A stretch of DNA of 64,000 nucleotides from Dendrolimus kikuchii (Eukaryota; Arthropoda; Insecta; Lepidoptera; Lasiocampidae): assembly GCA_019925095.2 (NCBI GenBank), contig CM034390.1:2467501-2531500 (forward strand). Reading direction: 5' to 3'. Below the pieces are notes generated by a model that worked only from the letters and a program-made list of their open reading frames with translations, did no database searches and was not told where the DNA came from. Below are positions 22,901 through 37,900 of the stretch, in pieces (position 1 is the first letter of the stretch; every line of letters begins with the position of its first letter). The translations under genes were made by a program, and so were the position numbers.

Positions 22901-25900
22901 CCGAAATAGCAGATTTGGGCCCCAGCACAACAAACTCAAGAAAGCAAAGATATCAAGAATCAGCGATCTACTTAATAATATTGAATACTTAAATCTTCAG
23001 AAGAACTTACTTGTGAACGTGATCATGGAAATTGCCCAGTACAATCCAAACTTTATTCTACTTTCGATGGTTGCGTCATCATGAGGCAAGTGTTGCCAGT
23101 ACGGCGAATGTGTGATATTAGTAACTTTGCAATACCCGAATCTAAAAATTAAAATCAATACGACTTCTGTTAAAAGAATCAATAATACTATCAATAGTAT
23201 CACAAAGTAGGTAGGTAATTAGTAAAGAAATGGATAGGAAGGATATAAATCTTAGTTTATTAGAATTACTTAGAATACAATTTCCTGCGGCCGGGTGGTC
23301 TGTCGTAAGAGCCAACAAAACAATCCACAGTTAGATGGAAAGGTACTTGCCCGTCTGGATGGCTACCAGACCTGGTCTAGAATATACCGCCATAACAACC
23401 TTGAGTTGTGTTCCCGCATTAGTGCCCAGGTACCAGTCTCCCTTTAGAGAGTGGCAGTACATTGCTAGCACCGTTGGTGTTACAAATTTCCATAGACGAT
23501 GGTAACCACTTTCCATGAGGTGGGCCGTCTATCTATCTACTGAACTCATGCAATCAAAATAAAGTTTAAATGAAATGAAGAGTCGGCGTTCATTTTTATG
23601 ATATGGTTTTTAGATACATACATACATAAGTTCACGCCAGTCCCCTTGCGGGTTAGGCACGAGCAACAGAGCGCCATTTAGGCTTATTCTTACACACCTC
23701 ACTTGCTTCTTTGACATTCATAACTCTTGTCATGCACGCTCGTCGGTTCTTAAGGCTCTTGACATCACCTTCTGCTAGTACACGATCAATGATATGGTTT
23801 TTATAATAAATATATGGACATCTCCATCTCCATACATTACGGGAAGATAATCTCTACATAAAATGCATAACATACCCGATTTAGTTCCCTCTTAATACAG
23901 AACTAACTAGCGATTTTAAGCAATTGTCCAACTTTTTTTTTGATGATGAGAAAATCATTTTTGGAAACCGCGACGCCCAGGGAACAGAAGACGCTTGTAC
24001 TGTGGGACTTGCTGGCCCGTTGTGCTACCGGAATACCCACCAAAACCCCGCATGTCCCTTCTATGCACCTACAGCCAGGACCGCTTAGGCACGCTGAGCA
24101 TTTCATTTTGTAAGTATTAAATGAGAATGAGCCATCACGCGCCCCGCTCGGCTATGTAACTCTCGACCGAGTAAAGTCGGCTCGACTCGATTAAGGGAGC
24201 ATGAGAGATATAGTCAGCGTGTCACTGCTATACTCGCTCGGCGAGCATTACACGTTTTGATGAAGTCTTTTTATTTAAGACTATTAATAAAACTAGGAAC
24301 TACTAGGAACTATTAGGAAAAGAATGCTCCGGTGCTTCGGGCATGTGGAAAGAATGCATGATGAAAGAATGACTAAACAGGTATACAATGCAAAAGTGGA
24401 CGGATGCAGAAGTCGTAGAAGGCCATCACACACCTTCCATGATCAAATTGATCGTTTACTAGCAGAAAGTGATGTCAGCAGCCTTAAGAACAGACGAGCG
24501 TACATGACAAGAGTTATGAATGTCAAAGAAGCAAGTGTGTAAGAATAAGCCTAAATGGCGCTCTGTTGTTCGTGCCTACCAGGCAAAGGGAACTGGCGTG
24601 AAGTTATGTATGTAATAAAACTAGAAATACACTCACTGGAAACACATGAACCCTTGTTGCAGTGCAGCTATCAGATAGCACGCTAGCAATAAAAGCAATG
24701 TGTACGAGAAGAAACGTAAAGTGCTACTGTGATAAACACACATTTCCTCGATATTTTTGAGAACTCTAAACACCTGAGAATATAAAAACATTACAATACT
24801 ACACTCAAATCATTATACTATACGTAATATTACATTCCTTTGGATGATTATCATATCTATCCATTAGAGCAATGCGTGCAAACCACTGAACCGATTTAAG
24901 TGACATTCGATACAGAGCTAGCTTATATCCTGGCTCAACACTTAGGATACTTTTTATCCATATAGCCCGATAAATGACGTCGTTTTTATGGGCTAGACGA
25001 ATGTAACCAACAAAATGTGCCGTAGTTGCAATTCACTAGAAGTGTCGCTGAAATTGCTAGCCGTATAATAGAATAATCTATTCTACGGAAGAGAGAGCAT
25101 GAAAGTAGAGTAAACGCGGTTGAGATGCGAGCACTGCGCAAAATCTGCGGAGTGACGCTCGCGGACCGCGTTCGTAATACCGAAGTAAGAAAGAGAGTTG
25201 GTCTGAAAGAGAGTGTCGGGGTGAAGGTAAGGAAAGGAATGCTCCGGTGGTTCGGGCATGTGGAAAGAATGCATGATGAAAGAATGAGTAAACAGATATA
25301 CAATTCAAAAGTGGATGGATGCAGAAGTCGTGGAAGGCCACGACACACCTTCCATGATCAAATTGATCGTGTACTAGCGGAGGGTGATATCAGGAGCCTT
25401 AAGAACAGACGAGTGTGCATGATAAGAGTTATGAATGTCAAAGAAGCAAGTGAGGTGTGTAAGAATGGACCTAAATGGCACTCTGTTGGTCGTGCCTAGC
25501 CCGCAAGGGAACTGGCGTGAAGTTATGTATGTATGTATGTCTATTCTACCTTTGGTAGCCGCAATATCTTGTTGATTCCCGCGAAGTGTCCATCCCCTAT
25601 GAACTCAAATATAGGCACTGTTCCCATCACATCTAATACGAACCAGTGGCTACGTATCTGCTGTGAAGACGTCTGGCTGAAGGTTATTGGTACACCTTGG
25701 GTCAAATACAAATGCTACTGTGAGAGATTAGAGGGGCTGAAGCGGTTGTTTTCAAAGATTTCTCTTACGAGTAAGACAAGTGGAAATGTATGATATGTCT
25801 TACAACTACCGGTATATGTAGACACGTATCAATTTCACTAAGCGATTCTCTACTTTTTACATTTTAAAAATTGACTTAAAAAATTTCACACGTAGGTCTT

Positions 25901-28900
25901 CAGTTAGTATTTAAAGACTTAATTAATGTAAATATTAGAGTAGATAATAAATAACATAAATAAATTACCAAGAATATTCGAATGCGCCTAAATCTCATGC
26001 ATCATTTTAGGCGTTGTTTTTTCAGCTGAAGTAGTCTTAGAATACCTCGTTAGCTAATAACCGTCCACTGCTGGACGTAGGCCTCTCTAAGTCGGCGTCA
26101 CTCATCACGGTCCTCTGCCTTCCCAATCCAGCGCTTCCGGCGACCTTGCGCATGTCATCAGCCTATTGGCTGGAGGGCGCCCGATACTACGTTTATCGAG
26201 ACGCGGTCTCCACTCCCACTCCACAACACAAGTCTTACAGTACAGGTGGGTTAAAACAGCTACTTTCGCAGACTCTTACTTAGTACGAATACGACACGTG
26301 TCAAAATAATGTGAAACCTTATGCAATGTCTTGTGCCTACCAGTATATAAATATCAGCCAGGAAGTTGATCAACAACGACCAGCTATTCGACAATAATCG
26401 ATAATGTCGAGTTTCCTATCGGATACAATTTAGAGTAGCTATGCATTGGAATTTTTCAATCTTATCCCGCTGTGGGGGCGTAGAGGCCCTGAATTACACA
26501 TAATGCAATAAGCGGTAAAAGAGTTATTGTCCACGCTTCAAAAATCAGCAGGGCAAAACGGTATTTATGGTTATCTCGTTGCCACGTTGTTTTTACCAGG
26601 CTTGGTATGAAGATCTGAAGGTGCAGGATACCACTCTCGAGGGGTTTTGGCTTAATTAAGTCGCTCGCATGACACTGGTTTTTTGTACAAGATGATAATC
26701 GTCCCTGGAAGCGTCGCGGGGTGCAATATGCGTTTAAGCAGTGTGTCCAGGCGATCGCGGTGAGGTGCGGTGTGGGTCGGGGGTAGAACAATACCGGAGC
26801 ACGTTTGTCCACCTTTCTTTGAATCAGGGAAACTTACGAAGTAGCCCAAATACCGCCGTCTCCCATCCATCAACGAACAACCAGACGCAATGGCATGCGG
26901 TACCGGTATGTGCTGGACTTATGGACATACCATCTACATGTACAATGCGCATCCCAAAAGAGTGGATCTCACTGCCACAATCTGTTCCCGATACCTACAA
27001 CCGGTAGCGCATTTGCCCGACTGGGAGGCTACCACCACTGGTCTAAAGTATGTCGCCATAACAACCTTGAATTGTGTTCTGGCATTAGTGACCAGGTCCC
27101 AGTGTCCCCTAAGAGCGCAGCAGCGCATTTGTAGCAACTTTGCTGTAGCAAATGTCCATAGGAGATGGTAACCGCTTTCCATCAAGTGGGCCGTCTGCCT
27201 GTCTGCTGATCTCCTGCAATAAGAATTTTTTTTTATAGATATATAAATCCTAATTTTAATGTGTATGTATGTCACTGAACTCCCCTAAACCCCTGGACCG
27301 ATCTTGACATTTTTTTTTATGTGTGTTCAAAAGGCTCCCCTGATGATGGCTTAGATTTATAATTGGATCTGGAAGGTCTTACTGGAATCGGGTTCTAGAA
27401 TTTTGATGAAATTTTTGAGCAATTCCCTATATGATGGCGGTGCAATCAGGTGTTCTATTTTTCAAGACAGGACTACGTCTGATGGGCCATCTACTATTAA
27501 AATAAATCTAGATTCTAAAGTAATGTAAACTGATATCTATTTCACAGTGTGATTCTCCAAAAGAAGCTGATTTAAGGCCTAAGAACTCCAATGCACAGCT
27601 GATCAATGTGTCTGTTACTTTCCATTTTTTTATTATTATTGAAGCAGGTAAACAGGCAGATGACCCACCTGATGAAAAGCGATTATCGGCGCCTATGGAC
27701 ATTTGCAACACCAGGGGTGTCGTCAACGCGTTGCCGACCTCTAAGAAATTTTATAATGCCCGTCATAAAAAAACACCATGTCATAAGGCAATGGGAAAAC
27801 CATGGCGGGACATTTCTTCCAGATCATTGTTCTACGCGGAATGAATGTTCTAGAGAACAGTTGAGTAGTTGAGCGTGCGAGCTCAAGAAAATGGGAGTGA
27901 ACTCCCGTAGCTGGCGAGCAGTACGTGTAAAAGTGACGCGTTGGCAACATATCAAACAATTCCTCGGAACCCGTTGTCTGCAGTATTTGTCATAGACACT
28001 CCTTGATGGTACCTTCTTCCACGTTAGCTCCAGTTGACAAATGTACGATGTGATCCACAATGTAGATCAACGTTACTGCGTAGTCAAAACACCGAAACTC
28101 AATTGGAATAGTCTCTTTGAATACTAAGAAGTAGGGATGGATCTGTAAGTATAAAAAATTTACTAATACATCAATCAACTTTTTGCGATTATTCAACAAG
28201 TCAATAGATCAGTTACATTGTTTTTTCTTAACAGAATATTGTCGATTATTGATTTGAGGAACCACCCCATCTAAATTAGTTCAACAATTGAACATTTGAA
28301 GTGGGATAACGAGACCTGCATGTATAATAACATCAACATCGAAACTCCTGTTTTAAATACATTGGTAGCAAAGTGCTATTGAAAATATGTAGTAACACTA
28401 ACAAGACAAACAGCAACAATTAGGACCGCCATAAAGAAGTGCCAAGCAAACTGGAGCGAAGAGGACGGCTGCAGGATGCAGGGGAACGTCGTGCGAAGAC
28501 AAATGGCATCCACTTCGTTTGATAGCGTGGCGTCTGCACGCTGGAAAACATAATAATTATACTATCAACCCACAGGTTTTTTTATTTTTATTGCAGGAAT
28601 TCAGCAGACAGACGGCCCACTTGATGGAAAACAGTTACCAGCGCCTATGGACATTTGCAACACCAAAGATGCTACAACTGCGCTGTTGCTCTTTTAAGGG
28701 AGACTGAAACCTGGGTCACTACTGCCGGAACACAACTCGAGGTTGTTATGGCGACGTACTTTAGACCAGGGGTTGTAGTCATCCAGTCGGGCAAATGACA
28801 AGCCACCCGGCCGCAGGAAATTGTATTCTTTCTCCGTTCCTGCACGGATAAACGTTTCACACTAGGTCTATTCATTTTTAAGGGACCGACGCGCCACGCT

Positions 28901-31900
28901 TGTCCAAGGCGAAATTTATACATTAGTTATCTCGATGTTCAGGTTTTATCACGATATTTTACTTCACTACCATCACCAGTACGTTAAATATGGTTATATC
29001 AAAGTTAAGGTTAAATTTTTAAACCAGAAGTACCCGAGAACCTAAAACACGTCGAGCGCGCGTGTGACGGACGTCACTATGATATGGTCTCATAATAACT
29101 CATCGGAGCTTCGTACGTAGCGCATGCGCAAGTGTGCGAACTTTTTAATTATAGCGATAAAAAATAAAATCAAAGCAGTTAAAACTTATACATAATCTTT
29201 CTATTTATTACAAAAATAATTGATTCAAATGCCCAATTGCAGCAATGTGCGCTACTAAGCAGTGCATGCTTTCTGGCCAGTACTCTAGACAAGTGACATT
29301 AGCACTAAAATAGTAGAATGAAATTGTATTAGAATGACACAATACTTAGCGTAATGATATGTCATCCCCATACATTTTTTATTATATTCGTTTAGCGCTA
29401 ATGCTACTTGTCTAGGGGAGCTGAATTCGAACCAATGTCAATAGAATGAGACACGGGTGTATTAGCGACTACGACATGCCTTCAAATACAGTGCGGCCAA
29501 TCACTCGTTTTTATTTAAACAATTAAGAGATCAATACGTATATAATACAGTTGAGGTCAGAGAGCACCTCCCTGACCCACCCGCCGGAGCGCACTACTCT
29601 CCGCGCCCCGAATACCGCCGACGCCCATAGCTCGCACAATTAGCAGCTAGGCGTCGGACGGAATATGGGATATAGAAGCGGCCTTGGAGGACGGAACCTC
29701 ATTCGCTCTCACTTCTTCATTCGCTTCACATTGCTCACATACCCAATAGCACCAATACGCACTTTCTGTGTTTATTTGTTTTATGTATAGTTTAATTGTA
29801 AATAACACCAATAATAATAGTAATACAGTCCAGGTCCAGATCGAGTTTTATATTAAAATAAGCAACTGCCACCAATAAATACGGTATATTATCAAAGAAT
29901 AAGAAATAATAGAAAGCTCGTACGTTTCTCATGATATAGCAGCCGGCAACTTCAAGAAACACGTCAGTACGCGCCAGCAGTAAATTGCCATCCGTATCTC
30001 TTGCTTCCATTAGATCAAGAAGACAACGTTTAAAGCGCAAGATACTGCTTTTATACCTGACATTATAGAAAATTCATGAAAATGTGAGACTTTCAAACGA
30101 GTAATTTATTTACAGACAAAGAATTTGTAGCTACAGGTATGCTGTTATGTCTTTGAATGCTCCTGTATGAAATACTTATTACAAAACAATACATTAGGAA
30201 TTTGATATTGAGAGTGGGCTTGGTAGGTACAGTTTGATACTTTTTTCCAAATTACACCACCTTGATGTCACTCTGATTTCGAAAAATAATAGTACTATAG
30301 GTACAACAAACATACGCAGTACCTAAATGCATTTGCGTTATTATTTAATTTAAATATTTACATAATTGTAACTGTAAAAATGTCTTTAGATATTTGAACG
30401 ATTGTTTATTCAGGGTCTGGAGAATGAAGCGATTTTCATAAAATTTGGTATATATAATAAATAAGGTAATTTTATTTGATTTTGGTTTTTCCGACGTTTC
30501 GGCCACTTTTCAGTGGCCGTGATCACGGAAGACAAAGATGTCAAGTGTCAACGAGTATTGTTAAAGTTTTATTTAGCCTACCGCCAACTTATTAATTTTA
30601 ATTATTAAATTTTAATTTTTTTGGTTATGGTTATTATTTACTCTATGGGAGCCTAATCTAATTTACTACCGCTTCGCAACATGTTATGGCTTGAAGAGAA
30701 GAAGCGGCGCAAGAAACTCTTCAGCAAACATGCCTAGCTCTAATAATTTTATATAATATTAAAATGGGTGGAAGGAAAAATAAAAGTAATTATCAGTCAA
30801 GTTGGTTTGTGTTCCGTTGTACGCAGAAAGAGCTCACAGTGTCTTGAGGTCTGGCAGCTGGTTTTTGCTGGGTTTGGGTCTTAATAGTTTTGATAATTGG
30901 ATCCCAAACAGGTGGTACTTGCCAACCATCTTCTCTATTGAAATTTGGGTGTTTTTTGATTTCAATATTTCCAATTCCGTGATCACGGCCACTGAAAAGT
31001 GGCCGAAACGTCGGAAAAACCAAAATCAAATAAAATTACCGCGCTTAAAACCGTTAAAACGTAGTTTTATTATGTATACGAGTCGCGAAAACTTAAGAAA
31101 ATATTAAATTTGGTATATCTTTAGATTACAAAGATGAATATACTATACTAGGATATACTAGTATAGTTAACTCAGAAAATAGGATAGTTTTTATAGTATA
31201 CGAATTCAAAGTTTATAAAAGTGGTGCCGCGTGATAAGCTCTTGTAAATAAAATCTTTTTTCTTACTTCGCATCTTCGGGAATTTTTATAGAATAGTGTC
31301 TTTTCACCCGTTCCAAATGCTCCTGTTTAAATCACATTAATTTAAATTAAATTAAGATATGAAACAGAGCCACTAAACAAAGGTCTTTACATACATAACT
31401 TCACGCCAGTTCCCTTGCGGGGTAGGCACGAGCAACAGAGCGCCGTTCAGGCTTATTCTTACACACCTCACTTGCTTCTTTGACATTCATAACTCTTGTC
31501 ATCTGTTCTTAAGGCTCCTGACATCACCTTCTACTAGTACACGATCAATTTGATCATGAAAGGTGTGTCGTGGCCTTCCACGACTTCTGTATCCATCCAC
31601 TTTTGCATTTTATATCAGTTTACTTATTCTTTCATCATCCATTCTTTCCACATGCCCGAACCACCGGAGCATTCCTTTCCTTACCTTCACCCCGACACTC
31701 TCTTTCAGACCAACTCTCTTTCTTACTTCGGTATTACGAACGCGGTCCGCGAACGTCACTCCACAGATTTTGCGCAGTGCTCGCATCTCGACCGTGTTTA
31801 CTCTACTTTCATGCTCTCTCTTCCATATCCAACTATCGCTTCCATACGTGATCGTAGGTACCAGCACCGTCTTTAGTAGATATAATAAATATTGGAGACA

Positions 31901-34900
31901 TAAGAGAGTTGTAAAATATCTAAAACATATTACGTAAGCATAAGTGATAGACGTGCAAGCAAGTATGGGTATTTACGAAGAGAGCGAAGAACTTTTCTTC
32001 GCTCGTGACAGGTGCGTCATCTAAACCGAATAAGGTTGACGAGATATGATTTTTTTTTATTGTAAATTGGTTTGCGTTTGACCACGATCACGTCCAGTGC
32101 CAGACGATGATGCGTTCGAAGATGGAGCACGCTTACCTAGATAGTACCTATTCACACGAGACTTGAAGATTCCCGGATTGTACTTTTCTGGAAACACGGA
32201 CTCTGGTAGTGCATTCCACAATTCTGCCGTACGCAGAAGGAACGTGGAGGCGAAACATTTAGTACGCACTGGTAGCGTTTCCACTGTGAAACGATGGCGT
32301 AAACATTACACGTAGATACTTGTTCTCACGCCTATCGCTCGCTTTAATTTAAGGATGAGAACTCATTAGAGCCACCTGGCACCCGACAAACGCCCCCGTT
32401 CACATGTGTACGCCGCCGTGTTGTCGACCAGTGAATCTCGCATGGTTAGAGTGAAGATCGCGTGATCCATGAATTGCCATGTAGTCTGTCAGCGATGATA
32501 CTAAGTCTATATGTGAATCACTTCGAGCAGCAGTTTGTCACCTCATTCGCTAGCCGCGCGTGGACATTTGCGTGAAAGGCGATCCGGTGCTGGTCGGGTA
32601 GACACCTCTAATGTATATACTTATAATATAGTTATCGTTAATATGGACTTTCAATATAGTAAAACATGTTCTTTATTGCTGAATTACAGCAGACAGGCTG
32701 ACGGCCCAACTGTGATGGAAAGTTTTTATCCGTGCAGGAACGGAGAAAGAATACAATTTCCTGCGGCCTGGCGGCCTGTCGTAACAGGCGACTAAACAAC
32801 CCACAGCCAGGTGGTAGAGTATTTGCTCGACTGGATGGCGACCACCCCTGGTCTGATGGAATGCCGCCATCGCCTCTAGACATTTACAACACTAAAGGTG
32901 CTACCAGCCGGACTCGAAGGAGGGACTAAAACCTGGCTACTGACGACGAAACACAACTCAGGTTTACGGCGGCATGCTCTAGACCTGGGATGGTAGCCAT
33001 GCAGAGGCCTTATCTCCTGGCGGTGGGTTGTTTAGTCGCCTCTTATAACAGGCCACCTGGCCGCAGGAGTTAGTATTCTTTATCCGTTCCTGCCACGTCA
33101 TCATCATCCTAGCGTTAAATCCCGGTTGTGTTCGGAGCGTCAGCCTCGAAGACCGGGGTCCGCCTTGCTACGTTTTCTTCTCCACTTCGCGCAGTTTTTG
33201 GCATCCCTAATTGTGAGACCATTGGTAGGCATAGCATCCTTTGCGACGTCAAGCAAACATTTCTAGAGCATACCACTTCGACCCGGTCTTGGCGGAGGCG
33301 GCATGCCTATACATTTATTTCTCACGTAATTAGCAGATTTCCGTAAAACATGGCCGTACCAACGTAGACGACCTTCTTGTAGTTACGGCCATCCGCTATG
33401 TCACGGTTTTAGAGACTGCCGCGGGTGCGAGAGCTTATGTCACTCAAGTAGCCCAAGCTTCACTCGCCATACAAAAGGTCAGGCCTCTCCGTTACTGCAC
33501 GTACAATAAATACCATGGAAGAAAATTATCTTTCCACGATAATACGTAAAATTAAATTGAAAAGCTACTAACATTAAATGTATCCAATATAATAGCTGTC
33601 TGCTTGCTGTTCCTTCCATACTTTAAAGCAACCCTCCATAAATCAGCAGCTTTGAGCACATGAGCAGTGCAGAAAGTTGCTGCTCTGATCTCCAAATGAG
33701 CTCTGCCGCATCCTGCTGCAGCCACAGCACCACAAGGAGACAATATAGTACCTCTAGTCATGCGGAGAATTGCTGTACTATCGTCTTCAGCCGTCAGCAT
33801 CTAGTTAATTAGGTTGTAATACATTAATCACCATGGTATAGACACAGCCCTGACTACTGACTGCTACTGTATTTATACTAGCTATTACCCATAGTTTCGT
33901 CCGATATTAGTGTAAAGCCAAATATTCACTAAGAAACAATGTGCCGGATATACAGACACTGAAACACGATTTATATCGTTACAGAAAAATATCTCCAATA
34001 ATTAACAGTCCTTGAAGTGTTACACGGAACAGTTTTAAATATTTCAGACACATGTAGATTTTGTTTCTGAAACACTGCTTATAAAGAAATATTTTGTCTT
34101 GAATACATAGTTTTACAAAAACAAATGCAATTTTTATAATGTTCATCGCAACAATGCAAGACGTTAAACCAAATTTACAATCGAAGAAGCATTTCCACAT
34201 TTCTGAAAAATCATCGCAGGCGTGACTGACATTGTTCAAATGTAAAACACTGTTCTTATATTATTATTCGATAAGTTAACTAGCGAGTTCACTTGCGAAA
34301 TTGGCGTTGAAACTTTTTTAATTGCCTGAATCAGGCAAACAGGCAGAAAGTCCAATTGATGGATGGTGGTTACCGTCGCCGATGGACGTTTTCAACACCG
34401 GAGGTATTGCCAACGTGTTGCCAACCTCTAAGAAATTTTAGAACACTCTTCTTAAACCATCTTTTAGTGGCATTTGGACAAATTCAGTTAAGTAATAAAT
34501 ATCTGTCGACGATGATAAGGACTTATTTGCAAATTAACTAATGTCAATGTAAATCACGCTTTATATTTGTCTACTTACTTCAATATCTCCATACGTAATG
34601 AAAATGATTGAAGATTTTCTGGAAGATCTTTTGATGATAGCATCTCCGGGGATGTAGTGCATCGTTTCCATTTTCTTTGCCAACTCAGATAAGAAATGGT
34701 ATGACAAATCTTGGAGTATACGCGACTTGAGGATAAGAGAATTCGATTGTAATCACAGTGTCATAATTATATTATAGAATTAGTACAGTACAGCAAATAG
34801 TGGATACCGCTGCCTGTGGGTATTTGCAATACCAAAGACGCTGCCAATGTACTGCCGCTCCGCCCTGAAAGGGATACTGGAACCTGGCCAATAATGCCAG

Positions 34901-37900
34901 AACAGAAGTTATGGTTGTTATATCAACGTGGTCTATACTAGGGATGGTACTCATCCAAATCCAAATTCAAAAGTTTTTATTTAAAATAAGTTCCACTAGT
35001 GAACACTTTTTGAAGGTCATACCTAAAAGTTAAAATTCAATTTTACTTCCTAGTTTATTACATGACTTCACAACGTGTTATTGCTGTTAAGGAGAAGAAG
35101 CAGCAAGAAACTCCCCAGCAACACGCCTAGCTAAAAATTGTTTTTCTTTATATTTCTCTTATTCTATTCATATCTCAAGTTCTTTTTTTTATAAGTTTTA
35201 TACAGAAGTATGTTACAGAATCACTTTTCGAAGAATTAATGGAGTTGGAGTAAGCAGTGCATGTTCAGTAAGACAAAGACAGTAAGAGGAAAGAAGAATA
35301 TTATATATTATTATCTAGAGAATTATCTACTTCTAGGCGCTAAGAACCTCAGCCAGAAGGCCCAGCTCGCCATACACAACGCGGTGCTGGTAACTACGCT
35401 CACGTATGGAAGCGAGAGTTGGGTATGGAAGAGAGAGCATGAAAGTAGAGTAAACGCGGTTGAGATGCGAGCACTGCGCAAAATCTGTGGAGTGACGCTC
35501 GCGGACCGTGTCCGTAATACCGAAGTAAGAAAGAGAGTTGGTCTGAAAGAGAGTGTCGGGGTGAAGGTAAGGAAAGGAATGCTCCGGTGGTTCGGGCATG
35601 TCGAAAGAATGCACGATGAAAGAATGACTAAACAGATATACAATGCAAAAGTGGATGGATGCAGAAGTCGTGGAAGGCCACGACACACCTTCCATGATCA
35701 AATTGATCGTGTACTAGCGGAGGGTGATGTCAGGAGCCTTAAGAACAGACGAGTGTGCGTGACAAGAGTTATGAATGTCAAAGAAGCAAGTGAGGTGTGT
35801 AAGAATGGGCCTAAATGGCGCTCTGTTGTTCGTGCCTACCCCCCAAGGGAACTGGCGTGAAGTTATGTATGTATTATCTAGAGAAGCAAATGACCTACTA
35901 CCGGGGACCATCAATCATGACTTAAAAAGTCTACCAAACGTATTGAGAAACGAAGGCTCTTCGTAAGTTTTGCAGTCTCAGGCGCAACAATTCGAATGAG
36001 AGAAGTAGAATGCTTTAGCTAACAAGTAGATATATTCACCATATAAAGGTGGAAAGAATTTAGATATCTGATTGTGTGGTAGAAATGAGATCCTTATCTC
36101 TAAAATACATGTTTCTTAAACACATTAATACGATTATAATACACAGACCACAGTAATAAATCATCTTAATATATCAGTCATGCGTAGAAGATTTGCCGAT
36201 GGTCGCTCCTCCCACTTCCTACGAGTGGGACCAGGGCTTCGTTTTTTTTGTGGTGGTCTTCTTCCTCTTGGCCATTTGAGGCGACGAGGAGGTTGGGACC
36301 TCGAGGAAAACCTCTTTGCCCCGGCTTCTACTCGACTGACAACTACCCGTCGCTGGCGTAGTTTGGAGCCATTAGAGGCTTCCTAACGGTGGTCTCTCAA
36401 CGGCTCTCGTTGGCCAGTCTGCGGCATCCGATGGCCTTCGCGGGCTTTGCGTTGGCTCCGTCTGCGATGGGGGCTTGTCTAAGTAGTATTAAGACTAAGG
36501 GCACGATTGTGGGAGACGGGAGGGGTTGTCATCGGCAAACCTTCTGCGCACGACTTACAGGTTTCTGCTAACCTTTTGTGTTGCTTCAAAATAAATATCT
36601 GTGAAAATTTCGGCAGGTAGAGTTGGTGGAAATGTGGGCAACAGTTGCGTTGCAGACACCGCTCTCTGTTTATGCCAGTACATCCTATAAAATGTCTCAA
36701 CTTTTTCGCGCTGACTTGCTGGCATGTGGGATTCTCTCTATTGAAGTATAACATCGAAAATATTATATCGCACACATACCACTTTTGACACTTGTGATTT
36801 GATCTATTTTTTTTTATTTTTGGCTTGGCAGTTAGGCCTTTAAGCCAGATCTTAGATTCAATATAGTTTCTTCATTTTCTGAAACCTATGTGTATCACAG
36901 CTGAACTTTAGGTTATCAGCTAGTGTTATTAAACGGACTTCTTGTGACAACTCAAAAGACCACATTTGACTTTACAGTTCACATTTCTCACAAAACACAA
37001 TTACTACTCAAAAACTATCAATATCCTACAACTATTGTTAATTTTAGAGTAATTTTACACATTTTTTGAAAATAAAACTGCACAGCACAACATCTCCTTT
37101 CAGTTCCCGCCACAAACTCCTGATTTGATCTAGGGTGATACTGAAAATTAGTGCCGTCTCAGTTCTTGACACAGCTAATGCTGAGTTATCAGCCTTATTG
37201 CCGTGAGTTTAATAAATAGTTGTACATTTTATAAAGTTTTAATGGCTTTATGTTTTATGAGTACGTACTACGTATATATTCTGTTAATTTAATATATCTT
37301 TTAGTTTTATGTGCATTCATTCTCAAAAATATATATTTTTCTATCTTTCTTTCATAAATCAAAACTGTTATTAGCTACTAAAAATATTGTCAATTAATTT
37401 AAATTCATATTTAGAATATTGGCATGATTTTCTACATGGCAATATAACTGAAGTAACTATTAGAGCAATCTTTGAACTTGCAAATCTAAGGAATTACCAG
37501 TCCAATTAGATTTAAATATTTTTTTGTCAAGTATCCCTAAAATAGTACTTACAATTACATCGCAACTTTCGTCTTATTCGCTATTTATGTCACTACTATA
37601 GATTATAAATTATTTTTGTCCTTACGTATATAATACCTTAATTGTGTATGTATGTATTTATCATGCTTCGGTGGTTCGGGCATGTGGAAAGAATGCATGA
37701 TGAAAGAATGACTAAACAGATATACAATGGAAAAGTGGATGGATGCAGAAGTCGTGGAAGGCCACGACGCACCTTCCGTGATCAAATTGATCGTGTACTA
37801 GCAGAAGGTGATGTCAGGAGCCTTAAGAACAGACGAGCGTGCATGACAAGAGCTATGAATGTCAAAGAAGCAAGCGAGGTGTGTAAGAATAAGCGTGAAT

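Noticed and set aside
26462..26640. Minus-strand ORF with a hydrophobic stretch ([20 protein letters not shown]) between channel exons 12 and 13
   Set aside because: It looks like a membrane helix, but S2, S3 and S4 are already covered with matching phases, it has no fitting splice sites and it ends in its own stop. Probably part of a repeat.
28000..28012. Alternative donor positions for channel exon 12 further downstream
   Set aside because: The place equivalent to the exon 2 donor reads AAGGAGT with no GT at the border; a GTGTCT further on does not give the phase of exon 13 with a good acceptor.
33979..34239. 86-codon minus-strand ORF between channel exons 8 and 9
   Set aside because: Low-complexity, AT-driven composition, and exons 8 and 9 join in phase without it.
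36180..36571. GC-rich block with 60-70 codon plus-strand ORFs next to channel exon 7
   Set aside because: No domain in any frame; the composition suggests a LINE untranslated or 5' part. Not called as a gene.
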